A stretch of DNA of 64,000 nt. Origin: Mallotus nudiflorus (lineage: Eukaryota; Streptophyta; Magnoliopsida; Malpighiales; Euphorbiaceae). Under the pieces are notes generated by a model. It did no database searches and had not been told where the DNA came from. It saw nothing but the letters and a program-made list of their open reading frames with translations. Each line of letters opens with the position of its first letter. Position 1 is the first letter of the stretch. Shown one piece after another: positions 47,041 to 58,600 of the stretch. The stretch spans positions 186,001-250,000 of the forward strand of contig CANTUR010000904.1 of assembly GCA_947683625.1 (NCBI GenBank), in the 5' to 3' direction. The position numbers and the translations under genes are program-made.

Positions 47041-48134
47041 GTCGTACTACAGCATCCATGAACTCATATCCCTAGACATCATCAGCTCCCTCTAGCCAAT
47101 CAGAATAGATTTGCAAAATCTGGATTAATTAAGCTTAACTTTTATTAAGTCATGAAGTACTAATGATTTTGTTTTCTTATCAGGTCCGACTCGAAAGTGT
47201 TTAGCTGATTGCAGTAGGTCTATAGAATATTCATGATACTTGTTAGATAGGAGGAGCCCTATCTCTGCATCAGAGGGAGACTCCTGTTAGAGCTAATAGC
47301 CTCAAAGCCACGAATCAACCCAATCCCTATGCTCCAAATCTAAAAGAGAGAATAAGTCAACAAAAAGAAAGAAAAGGAAAAGAGAGAAAGAGAAATGAAA
47401 AGGGGAAAAAGAAAAGGAAAAGAGAGGAAGAGAAATGAAAAGGGGACAAACTCATATACAAGGCATGCTAAAAGTCGTACATGGTGACAGCGCCTCTACA
47501 GACAGTGTCCAATTTGTAATTCAAATAAGCCAATGCCACAGATCCCCAATTGAGGGTGATAACTTAGTCTAAGTCTCGAAGAGCGCTGAGAAGGATAATG
47601 CTGACCTCGTGACCAGTCTCGTAGAAGAGGGTCATGCCAAGTAAGATCAGGAGGAGGCACCTCGACTTATGAGTAACCTGACAAGGTGTGGTGGTTAAAG
47701 ACATCTAAATCCCTTGACTAATAATGAAAGAACAATGTTCTTTCGGTTCTTCCATGCTGGGATAAATCCAATAAAATCTCACACATACTGACTCCACACA
47801 TGCTCAAGAAGACTACAATAACTGATATCGAAAGAAATGGGAGTTCCTCCGAAGGCAATCCTAGTGATCATATAAAAACTCGTAGGCAAAATAGTCAACT
47901 CGCCTACACGAGTATGGAACATATGGGTGGTGTCCATCCACCGCTCAATCAGTGCGAATAAAGAATGGTGATCAGACCTCCCCCGAGAAGTCGAAAGCCC
48001 AATGACAAATCATCTGAACCTGGAGGCCCAAACCAGTTGTGCAACATCCCTGGTAGCTCGTGGAATAATTCACGAGCTATAAAGAAATAGCCCATGAACT
48101 CCATTGACCGCTAGAATAAAAAAAATAGGAAATA
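47041..48134 (-). pseudogene. A antisense PMD gene, exons 2-4, decayed
   Basis: Continues A after B's target duplication. By comparison with B, exon 4 begins near 47110 (acceptor now AA instead of AG), exon 3 lies around 47190-47340 (donor GT now AT) and exon 2 around 47480-48115. Exon 2 starts RSMEFMGYFFIARELFHELP, close to B's RSMKFMGYFNLARELFHGLS. Frame changes and stops are abundant. At 48135 the reversed solo LTR G interrupts intron 1. Confidence 0.65.
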
Positions 48135-50233
48135 TGTGGACGGCGAGGTTTAGCGTGCATCTAAGATTTTAGTAACCGTGACACTGTTTGAGCTCAGGGC
48201 TCTAGAGAACACACTAACCACTATCAAAAAGACATGGTGTGCAGATGAGGAGTCGCCACCCAGGGTATTAACTGGGACAAATCAAAACGATGGTACTCGA
48301 TTCCCTAAAAGAAAGCTACCAACACAACCAGGAGTTTTTGGATACGAAATACCAACTTCTTTTAATCTCGTGTTCATTTAGAATTACCTTATGAATTACT
48401 AAATAATCCTCTATTTACATGCAATTTCATATAAACCCTTATTCTAGTAATTAACTCCAAGGCAAACTAGTCATGAAAATACAAATAAATAATGCATTCA
48501 ATCAAACATATAATCCCTAAGTTAGTCTAATATATATGAATTTTAATTAAATGAGCTAAATCTACATGTTTTAATCAATGACCCTAAAAGAGTAATTCCT
48601 TTTAATTTTAATTAAATGAACCTAAGTTTATTTATTTTAATTCAAAATGGGCCTAAATCTACAACTTATGAAAGTATTTAAATTAGTGGGCCTAATTCTA
48701 CATATTTTAATGCTAAGTTGACCTTAAATCTACAAATTATGAAAAATACTTAAATTAAATGGGCTAAGTCTAATTAAATTAAGTTAAATTAAGTGCACCT
48801 ATATCTAATTTAGTAAATGGGCCTAAGTTATTTCTGACCTAAAATCTAATTAATTATGGGTTTAAAATGCATTTTAATTAAATAAACCTAAAAACGTAAA
48901 TTTATTTAAGTGGATTAAAATCTAATATGGGCTTAAGGCCCAAAACACATAAAAATAAATAAAAATAAACAAGCCCAAAAATAAATATAACATGCCAAAA
49001 TAAATAAATAAAGGACCAAACAAATAATTAAATTAATCTCTCCTAAAAACCCTAATTTTTATTATCATGCAACCTAAATTAATCTACTTCCTCCATTAAT
49101 TTTAATTTATTACCCAATTAAAACCCTAACTTTATTAACTAATTAATTAACATAGACATTCAATCGCACATATAATTCTACTATTCCCACTATTGGGGCT
49201 ATTACAATATTCTATTGAAAATAATAATAAAAATAATTAATACATTCCCAAAAATAAATAAATAAAATAAAGCGATAAAAACCCTAGAAGCTATATTTAT
49301 ACAAGATCATATCCATGGCATTCCATGGTCCTCTTATGGATTTGATAATCATCGTGTATTTTCCTCCATAATTACCATAAAAAAATAAAAATTATGGTTA
49401 GTGAATAAATAATAATAATAATAATAATAACTCAAATAATAGAAATAATCAATAAAATAAATAAATAAATAAAATAGAAGAAGATGAAGATGACGATGCT
49501 TATGAGTGATGGGAGGCTCCTCAGATTTGTAAAGTCACCATTTCTTAATAGGTCTTCTAATCTTCTCTTCAAAAATTCTTCAAAGATCTTAAAAGGAATT
49601 TAGTAGAAAATAATTTTTCTATCTTTTTTCTTCTTTTTTTTCTTCCTCATTTTTTTTCTTTCATTTTTATTTTCTCGCTCTTCCTCTTCTGCTTTCCTTC
49701 CTTTTTCTCCCTTCTATTCTCTTTTTTTTTTCTAGAGGCAAAGCCCTCCTATATAAAGGGATACATCTTGAAATCCTGGTTATAAATTGATTCCAAAAAG
49801 ACTTCTATTTCCTTAAAAATATTATCAAAATAATTTTAGGAGAATTTCATACCAATTAGGACTTAATTTATCTAGAAAATTCGAGATTTATCTTGAAAAT
49901 TTGAGAATTTGCGGAAGGAGCCTAATTCCGACCAAAATTATGTAATCCCAATTGGGATTACATAATTCTAATCCGATCGGAATTACGTAATTTCGATAAT
50001 TTTTTTTTACTTTTAATTATAAAAAGGTCCTTAAAAGAATTTAATTTTTCCAATTAGATCCTTAAAAAGCATTACGATTTAGTCCATAAAAACCTTAAAT
50101 CCTTTTTTTGAAAAAAATGCAATTAGACCCTTGAAGTTTCAAAGTTCGACTATCGAAGACCTATTCATGATATTTTCATCATTGGAGTCTTCTGTCACAT
50201 CTATAGCTCATCATCCTGAAATTGGGGGCTATA
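48135..50233 (-). mobile_element. Element G: reversed solo LTR of the Tat family
   Basis: The plus strand starts TGTGGACGGCG, the reverse complement of the Tat LTR end, and finishes ...TTGGGGGCTATA, a decayed reverse complement of its start. Inner landmarks agree in reverse order, including CCACTATTGGGGCTATTAC near 49190 and CATGGCATTCCATGG near 49315. Flanks AAATA (48130-48134) and AAATG (50234-50238) are a probable decayed target duplication. It is diverged from the LTRs of A and B. A TATA-like CTATATAAAGG at about 49750 lies on the opposite strand to the LTR. Confidence 0.82.
49936..49967. repeat. Perfect 32-bp palindrome in LTR G
   Basis: The two 16-nt halves are exact reverse complements, centred on CCCAATTGGG between 49951 and 49952. 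Next to it TCCGATCGGA and AATTACGTAATT are further short palindromes. Confidence 0.95.
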
Positions 50234-50898
50234 AAATGTTACCTTATTGCCCACATCTATGCACCTATGAAGGTGAAGGTGAGTCAAAGGAAGCACAATA
50301 GAACCTTCTCGATGTCCAAGGTTGTTCTGAGGAAAACAGAGAGGCACAATGGCTGGATCAGTTGGAATCTCTGCTCCTATGTATAGCCTATGTTGTAGGT
50401 CAGCCATAGGATTCGACAAGTCATGAATCGGACTTCGAATGAGCAAGAAATTAAAAGAAGAGAAAAAAAGGAAAGAAATGGAGAGGGAAATGAAAGAACT
50501 ATATCAAAAATAAGGAGGGAAGCTTCTTATAAATGAAAAATGTCCATTTTGGTCCCTTGACTATGCATGCATTAAAAATCAAGTTTTTCTTTATAATTTC
50601 ATCCATAATTGCACTCTAGTTAGGATTTAATTCCTAAATAATCAATCAATTAATTATGTCTATATTTATTCTGAATTGTCTATCAAGTACAGAATACAGA
50701 ATATTACAGAATTTAATTTTGCATTTCTACATGCATCATTTACACATTAGCCATGGTGACATCGCTAGACATGCCATAAGAACTACAACACCATTTTCAA
50801 AGCTCGTTAGACGTCCCACAAGGAATATAGCGAGGGTCATCATATTCATTTTATTGAACATCCCACAGGGAATATAATGAAATTCATTATCATTAAAT
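50234..50898 (-). pseudogene. A antisense PMD gene exon 1 and upstream tail
   Basis: Exon 1 runs 50407-50243 with Met at 50407: MADLQHRLYIGAEIP..., PLCFPQNNLGHREGS and LTHLHLHRCIDVGNK, then donor GTAACA. B's exon 1 matches in length (166 versus 165 nt) and in the CCTATGGC start context. A TATA-like box lies at 50526-50535. The tail from about 50750 contains three or four units of the TAGACGTCCCAC array found in B. It ends at 50898 where D begins. Confidence 0.72.
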
Positions 50899-51603
50899 GT
50901 CACGACCCAAAACAGGGGCCATGACCGGCGCTAGGGAACGGGAATTCTTTCGAATCCGGAACCCGTAGCAAGCCTAAAAATAAAATAAAGCATGCCATAA
51001 TAACAATAAAATATAATATGCAGCGGAAATAAAAATCATAATATCATAATATTATCCATATCAACTGGATTTACTTCAAAACTCATCTCATCACATATAT
51101 AAAATATTTAATACAAATCCAGTTTCAACATAATACATCTCTTTAAAATAGAGTACATAAAATCCAATACTTTAATTTACAACTACTGCAGTGTCTAGAT
51201 AAAATGAATAAGACTCAAGTAGACAATTTACATAAAGAAGCCGGGGCGGAAGAAATTCGGCGTATCGACCTGCTACTAAGGTCTGGGGAAGTTGACTCTC
51301 CTGAAAAATAGTCAACGGAGGGGAGTCAGACCTCACTGAGTGAATTACTATAATATATATACATACACTCTAAGTGATAATGCATACAGTCAACAGTATA
51401 TATATATCTAATATATATACAGGCAAATACACACAAATGCAGAAAAATCATTTTTATATATTTTACTGAAAAATCCCAATTTATGAAGGATCACATAGAA
51501 CCCTAGAATATCGCAACCTCAGAAAATAGTGTTAAACAACACTCTGGCCATACAGGCTCACTTATTCCAAATATATCCACTTAATCCATTTGGACAGTAG
51601 ACT

Positions 51604-51700
51604 GGCCCCGAGACACTAAGTCAACCGAGCTCCAGCAGTCTGACTGCCAGTGTGATTGGCCCCGAGACACTTGGTCAACCGAGCTCCAGCAATCACACCC
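51604..51700. repeat. 54-bp direct repeat in D LTR, conserved in F
   Basis: GGCCCCGAGACACT...CAACCGAGCTCCAGC occurs at 51604 and 51658. The same pair is at 59830 and 59884 in LTR 2, and about 39366 and 39420 in solo LTR F. Confidence 0.9.
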
Positions 51701-51778
51701 AAACCACATCTCACATATCAAATAATCATATCAAATCAATATCCACAAATAGTTAGTAATATAGCCTAAAGCTATAGG

Positions 51779-51817
51779 CGTACCGGTACGTACTCGGTCC
51801 TAGTGCTGCCCACTAGG
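51779..51817. promoter_or_regulatory. Conserved palindrome and hairpin in chromovirus LTRs
   Basis: CGTACCGGTACG (51779-51790) is a perfect palindrome. CCTAGTG...CACTAGG (51799-51817) forms a 7-bp stem with a 5-nt loop. Both are retained in LTR 2 (from 60005) and in diverged F (from 39545), suggesting a cis-acting role. Function unknown. Confidence 0.6.
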
Positions 51818-54109
51818 TAGCACGTTCTATTGATATCCTTCATCATTAATAATGTAAAACATTCATTCACAAAAATAAATGATGCATGAATGTAAATGAA
51901 ATAACAATATAAACCATATATATACCGGAAATATACCAAAAGTAAACCAGGTATATTTTGAGTATATATATGTCAAATAAATCCAATCAAATCATGAATT
52001 AAACTAAAAATATATTTAAAAACATTTTAAATATATTTTATTTACAAAACATGTATATAATTTATTATATACCAAAAATATACTTGAATATAAATCACAT
52101 TATTTATGCATATTCAGTCAAAATAAAACATGCATTTCTAAATCATGCATCCTAAGCATATATATATAATATAGTAACTCACCTAATGCGCTCCACGAGA
52201 CAGGTCCGACGGGCCTGGTCCACTAGCCCTCGGTCTCGGCGCAACTAAACAAGCAATAAATAACCGACATTAGAATAAACCTAACAGAAATCCTAGAATT
52301 CAATCTAGAGTATTAAAATACGGAATCGAAAATTAGGGTTCGACTGGATATCACGTTTTACGAGAATTCTACCGAAAATCCGATAGAACCTCCCCTGTAA
52401 AACGGACATCTCTCTACTCAAAGAGTAGAGCCGACCCTGCAAAGAAACACACTTCGAAATACGAGCTCAACACAATCAAAATCCCACGGTCGGACTCCAA
52501 ACTACCGACCGGGATCCACAACACAGAACAATTCAGGAAATACCAAAAATATCCTTAAATCACAGAAATACATTTTATAAATAAAAATTACATAATTGAC
52601 CTTGAAACACTATAAAAACCGATTAAAACTCATTTTATTAGAAAAACCGTATATTATATATATAATTGAAAATAATTCCCGAAAAATAGTTTTAATTAGT
52701 TAAAAATACTAAATAATTTGTAGAAATCATTTTTATACCTTAAATAAATATTAAAACCAATTAAATTACATTTTTAGACAATTTAGGGTAAAATTACCAA
52801 AATACCCCTATATATATAAATATACTTAATTACTTCAAAAATTCACCAAAAATCATACAATTACCCAAAATTAATTTTCTCAACATATTTATCAATAATA
52901 TCAATATTTAAACTCAATTAACCAATTAAATTCAAATAAAAACACAATTAACCTAATTTTCCAAAATCACCTAAACTTCAATAATTAAAAATAAATACTT
53001 AGAAATTCATAAAAATTCCAAATAAATTCCTATAATTCATTTCAACACCTAATTCAACCATAAACTCCAATTTCATAATTTAAATAATTAATTTCCGAAA
53101 ATTAGAAAATAATATTAAAATATTCAAAAATACCCAAAAATCCAAACAACCTCCAAAAATTCTACAAAAATTCATACATGTAGATTAAGCTACTAGGAAC
53201 AACATTTGTGAAGGAATTAAGCATGAATCAATCAAGAACAATTCGAAAAAAAAATTGAAAACCCTAATAGGCCGAATTTGACAAATCGAAAACTAAGCAA
53301 TTCTAAACCATTTTAGCTCAAAACAAAGCTAGAATAACACTCACCGAAGCTCAAGGAGAAGAAAGAGACTGGCGGTGTCGAAAACGGTGGCCGGAATCGG
53401 CGTGATCGACGGTGAGTTGATTTTCGGCTTCTCCGGCCAAAATCACTCTCCCGACGCCGGAAACGGCCTCCACAGGCGGCGAAACTGGTCGGGGAAGATG
53501 GTGGCACACCCACGGTGAAGGAACGGCACGGCAGCGATCGAAAATGGTGAGGGAACGATCGGAGAAGAAGAAGAAGAAGAAGAAACTGTCGGGGGCAAAA
53601 TGGTAATTTTGCAAATTCTTTTGATTTTTAATGTATATATGTATATATATATACTTTATACTTTATATTAAAATAATATTAAATTACACACATCAAATAT
53701 ACACCACACACATTAAAATATTAATATTTTAATAATTTATACCAAATAAAATTAATTAAATAACAATTAAAACAATTAAATACTTAATAAAATATTAGGG
53801 AAATAATAAACCCTAATTAAATAAATATACACACACAGGCTTTATTTAATAATTTAAAAATATGTATGAGTTCATGCAAACCCGTAAATACATTTAAAAT
53901 AATTAATAATACATTGTTTACGTGGAAATTTCCCCGAAAATGAAAGTCCCAGGAAAATTTTACGTAAAACACTGTATATAAAACACAGTAATTAAAATAG
54001 GTTTAAAATACATATCAACTCATAAAAATATCGTATATATATACAAAAATTATTAACACTGCATATCCCGGTACAGTGTAAAAATATTTTAAAAACACGG
54101 GATATTACA

Positions 54110-54122
54110 GTCTTCCCCCCTT
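54110..54122 (-). other. D polypurine tract, copy 1
   Basis: Minus strand AAGGGGGGAAGAC directly before the LTR start TGTAATATCCC. The same tract lies at 62348-62360 in copy 2. Confidence 0.88.
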
Positions 54123-54157
54123 ACAAGAATTCGTCCCCGAATTCTAAAAAGAAAAGA

Positions 54158-55606
54158 TCAAGAAGGAAAGAGATACGGGTAAGAAGCTCGCATCTCAGCT
54201 TCAGTCTCCCACGTATGCTCTTCAACTCTATCGCTACGCCACAGAACCTTGACCATCGGAATCTGCTTCGATCTCAATTGTCGAACTTGATAATCAACGA
54301 TCGCCACAGGTTCTTCCACAAACGTCAAATTTTCATTCACTTCAACACTGTCAGGTTGCAACACGTGTGAAGGATCTGAGATATACTTCCTCAACATCGA
54401 GATATGAAATACTGGATGCACCTGTGACATACTCGGAGGAAAATCCAACCGATATGCAACAGTGCCAACTCTCTCCAGAATCTCAAACGGTCCAATATAT
54501 CTCGGTGTTAACTTACCCTTCCTGCCAAATCTCATCACACCCTTCATCGGAGATACTTTCAAAAAAACGAAATCTCCAACCTGAAACTCCACATCTCTGC
54601 GCCTAGGATCCGTATAACTCTTCTGTCTACTAACTGCGGTCTCTAATCTACGCTTGATCACGACGACTTTCTCTGCAGCATCCTGAACCATCTCTGGTCC
54701 AGTCAAAGCTCTCTCACCAATCTCATCCCAACTCAACGGGGATCTACACTTCCTTCCATACAACGCCTCATATGGTGCCATGCCAATACTGCTATGGTAG
54801 CTGTTATTATATGCAAACTCAACAAGCGACAAATGATCATCCCAGCTACCTCCCAAATCCAAGACACACATCCTCAACATATCTTCCAGTGTCTGGATCG
54901 TCCTCTCAGACTGACCATTTGTCTGAGGATGAAAAGCAGTACTGAAATCCAACCTAGTGCCCATCGCTTCCTGTAACTTCTGCCAAAAACGAGAAGTGAA
55001 CACTGAACCTCTATCTGACACAATGGACACAGGTACTCCATGAAGGCACACAATATGCTTCACATACAACTTCGCCAATCTAGCAACTGAATATGTGGCT
55101 TTCACAGGCAAGAAATGTGCAGACTTCGTCAATCTGTCTATAATCACCCAGATGGAATCGTATCCATCCTTCGAACGAGGTAAACCGACCACAAAATCCA
55201 TAGCTATCCTTTCCCACTTCCACTCGGGAATAGGAAGAGGCTGAAGCTTCCCAGAAGGCTTCTGATGTTCGGCTTTCACTTGCTGACACGTCAAGCACTT
55301 AGCAACATAATCAGCAACATCCTTCTTCAATCCATCCCACCAGTATAAATCTCTGATACTGTGGTACATCTTAGTAACACCTGGATGAACGCTGTAGGCT
55401 GTAGAATGTGCTTCCTCTAAGATCTCTTCTCTCAAATCATCCACATCAGGAACACACAATCTACCACTGATCCACAACACACCATCATCATCGAGTGTGA
55501 AATCAGTGAACTTCCCTGCTCTGACATTCTCTGCAAGCTCTTCTAGAATAGGATCTCGGCTCTGAGCTGCTTTAATCCTATCCCTCAGTACAGATCGTAC
55601 TTTAAA
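54158..55606 (-). CDS. D copy 1 pol C-terminal part: integrase with chromodomain
   Basis: Downstream of the TAG at 55607-55609 the pol frame stays open to the end at 54158. Numbering from the internal Met at 55480 (440 residues): zinc-binding His/Cys region at about 25-65 (ending KCLTC), catalytic D95 (IAMDF), D156 (VSDRG) and E192 (NGQSERT) with 35 residues between the last two. A C-terminal domain follows, then at about 387-436 a chromodomain-like end (VKVLWRSDRVEEHTWETEAEM). Chromodomain integrases are known to guide chromoviruses to heterochromatin. The Met is not a natural start, because this is the tail of the gag-pol polyprotein. Confidence 0.9.
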   Translation of the reverse strand, partial: FKVRSVLRDRIKAAQSRDPILEELAENVRAGKFTDFTLDDDGVLWISGRLCVPDVDDLREEILEEAHSTAYSVHPGVTKMYHSIRDLYWWDGLKKDVADYVAKCLTCQQVKAEHQKPSGKLQPLPIPEWKWERIAMDFVVGLPRSKDGYDSIWVIIDRLTKSAHFLPVKATYSVARLAKLYVKHIVCLHGVPVSIVSDRGSVFTSRFWQKLQEAMGTRLDFSTAFHPQTNGQSERTIQTLEDMLRMCVLDLGGSWDDHLSLVEFAYNNSYHSSIGMAPYEALYGRKCRSPLSWDEIGERALTGPEMVQDAAEKVVVIKRRLETAVSRQKSYTDPRRRDVEFQVGDFVFLKVSPMKGVMRFGRKGKLTPRYIGPFEILERVGTVAYRLDFPPSMSQVHPVFHISMLRKYISDPSHVLQPDSVEVNENLTFVEEPVAIVDYQVRQLRSKQIPMVKVLWRSDRVEEHTWETEAEMRASYPYLFPS

Positions 55607-58600
55607 CTAAGCTAACAGTCCACCTGATCTACTAATCTTCATCATCAGACCTTGATCCACCATCAAATGCAATTCCTGGATCAATGGTCTCCTCTCAACA
55701 CTGATGTGAGCAAGACTACCTGAGGACTTCCTACTCAAGGCATCTGCTACCACATTAGCTTTACCCGGATGGTAAAGAATCTCACAATCATAGTCCTTCA
55801 ACAGTTCCAACCATCTTCTCTGCCTCAAATTCAAATCTCTCTGCTGAAAAATGTACTTAAGGCTCTTGTGATCAGTAAATATCTCACAAGTCACCCCGTA
55901 CAGATAATGTCTCCAAATCTTCAAAGCAAAGATCACTACAGCCATCTCCAGATCATGTGTGGGATAGTTCTGCTCATGCTTCTTCAACTGCCTCGAAGCA
56001 TAGGCTATCACCCTTCCATTCTGCATCAACACACAACCAAGACCAATTCTAGAGGCATCACAGTAAACTGTGAACTTATCCACACTATTAGGCAAAGCTA
56101 ATACTGGCGTTGTGGTTAGCTTCTCCTTCAATAACTGAAAACTGTTCTCACAAGCTTCTGACCACTCAAATCTAACATTCTTCTGAGTCAAGCGAGTCAT
56201 AGGGGCTGCTATCCTGGAAAAATCCTGCACAAACCGCCTATAATACCCGGCTAAACCCAGAAAACTCCGAATCTCAGTAACTGAAGTAGGTCTAGGCCAC
56301 TCAGATACTGCCTCAACCTTCTGTGGATCAACCTGAATACCTTCTTTAGACACTACGTGTCCAAGAAAAGAAACACTCTCCATCCAGAAATCACACTTCG
56401 AGAATTTAGCATAAAGCTGATGATCTCTCAGTGTCTGTAGTACAATCCTCAAATGATATACATGCTCTTCCATACTCCTCGAATATACTAGTATATCATC
56501 AATGAAGACTACTACAAAATGATCCACATACGGTCTGAATACTCTGTTCATCAGGTCCATAAAAGCTGCTGGTGCATTAGTCAAACCAAAAGACATCACC
56601 AGAAACTCATAATGGCCATATCTAGTGCGGAACGCTGTCTTAGGAATATCAGCTTCACTGATCCGCAGCTGATGATAACCCGACCTCAAGTCGACCTTAG
56701 AAAAGAATTGTGCACCCTGGAGCTGATCAAATAAATCATCAATCCTCGGGAGAGGATACTTGTTCTTCACTGTCACCTTATTCAGCTCTCTATAGTCAAT
56801 GCACAGTCTCAGGGTACCATCCTTCTTCTTCACAAACAGGACTGGTGCACCCCAAGGAGAAACACTAGGTCTGATAAAACCCTTCTCCAACAACTCTTGC
56901 AATTGCTCCTTTAACTCTCTCAACTCTGCAGGAGCCATACGATAAGGTGGCATAGATATAGGAGTAGTACCTGGGACCACATCTATACAGAACTCAATCT
57001 CTCTGTGAGGTGGTAAACCTGGCAACTCCTCGGGAAAAACATCAGGAAACTCACAAGCAACAGGAACATCTGTGAGTGACAACTTCTCCACTGACGTATC
57101 CCTGACCAATGCCAAAAACCCCTGACAACCTTTCCTCAACAACTTCCTAGCTGCAATAGCCGAAATAAGATTCTGAGGTGTTGAACTCCTATCACCAACA
57201 AACTTAAATTCTACTTCATCAGGAATTCTGAAAGTCACCTCCTTATTCCTACAATCTACCACGGCAAAGTGCTGAGATAACCAATCCATTCCCAAAATAA
57301 CATCAAACTCCATCACATCCAACAAAATCAAATCGGCGGATAATTCTCTATCTCCCACGAGAACTGGACAACCAGAAAGAACAATATCGGTGTCCAAGGA
57401 ATCGCTCAGAGGAGTGGCAACAGACAAAGGAAAAGCCATCCTCGAAGCTTGCCAACAAGATTTAGAAGCAAAAATAGGAGAAACAAACGAATGCGTGGCA
57501 CCCAGATCAAACAAAACCAAAGCATCCAGGTAACAAACAGAAAGAATACCTGCCACGACTGCATTAGATGCCTGAGCATCCTGCTGAGTCAGATGGAAGA
57601 CTCTGGCCTGACCTCGACTTCCCTGCTGACTGGTAGAAGCCTGGCCAACACCTCTGGCACCTCCTCTAGTACCTCTACCACGACTCTGTTGTGGAACAAA
57701 CTGAGTAGAACTCTGATGCTGGGCTGGTGGCAACTGAAATGGCACGGGCGCTGCACTAGCAATCGACTGCTGGGGGAATCGCGGAATCTGCTGCTGCTGA
57801 TACCCAGAATAAGGACACGATCTGGCAAAATGTCCTGTCTGCCCGCATCTGAAGCATGTCAGTGGTGTCAGATAACACGGTCCCTGATGGACTCTACCAC
57901 AAGTCTGACAAACACTGGCCGCTGATCCAGAACTACGACCACTGCTGCTGCTCGAAGCACCTGATCCAAATCTGAACGATCTACGCTGACCTCCACGGCC
58001 ATGTCTACTGCTCCGATGCACTCGCTGCTGTTGTCTCTGACTCTGCTGAGTCGAACCTCGCTGCTGACTACTCGAACCAATATGAAAACTCGAATATGGA
58101 GTAGCCTGCGATCCACTCGACTGAACTCCCAACTGGTAGTAATCAGGCATCGCTCCCTGCCTAACTAATCTCAGCTCGATCTCTTTAGCTAGCTCAATTA
58201 CAGACTCCAGAGTAAGACCTGCTGTAGGCATACCAGCAAAAGCTGAACCCAAACCAGTAACATACGTAGTAACAGTGAAATACTGATCTCGCATCAGATC
58301 CTCAGCATATCTACCCAGACGAAGAAACTCTCGGGTATACTCCTCTACAGATCGATCTCCACGAGAAATACTGGTCAATCGAAGACGATAGCTCAAACGA
58401 AGAGGCTCTGGACAAAATCTCCTCATGAATCGCTCTCGAAACTGAGCCCAGGTCATCGTCATCATATAAGGCTGGATCATCTGAATGAACCAATCTAGAG
58501 CTGGTCCCTCGACAGACAACTCAACAATCATAATCCGCTGGTACTCGGTATGAGCAGTCCGAGTCCTAGTCTCAATCGTATGCAGAAAATCTAAAGGATC

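Larger units (their letters stand above)
50899..54109 (-). repeat. D LTR copy 1 (3211 bp)
   Basis: Plus-strand ends TGTCACGACCC...GGGATATTACA. It contains a 54-bp direct repeat (51604-51700) and a hairpin block (51779-51817). Near 53634-53652 a TA-rich tract (minus-strand TATA candidate) is followed in element direction by a GC-rich segment (53340-53600) that may be the start of R/U5. ORFs in that segment are not supported as genes. Confidence 0.95.

Noticed and set aside
48135..50233. A's own 3' LTR
   Set aside because: The orientation is reversed relative to A, and A's antisense exon 1 and tail continue after it. It is a separate solo LTR.
53313..53614. ORFs in the GC-rich part of D LTR 1 (and 61539-61852 in LTR 2, 41165-41416 in F)
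   Set aside because: The frames differ between the overlapping ORFs and are not kept in F; this is more likely promoter or untranslated LTR sequence.
54367..56734. Plus-strand ORFs opposite D pol (also 57449-57925, 62605-63244)
   Set aside because: They are shadows of the minus-strand gag-pol frame in a conserved coding region.
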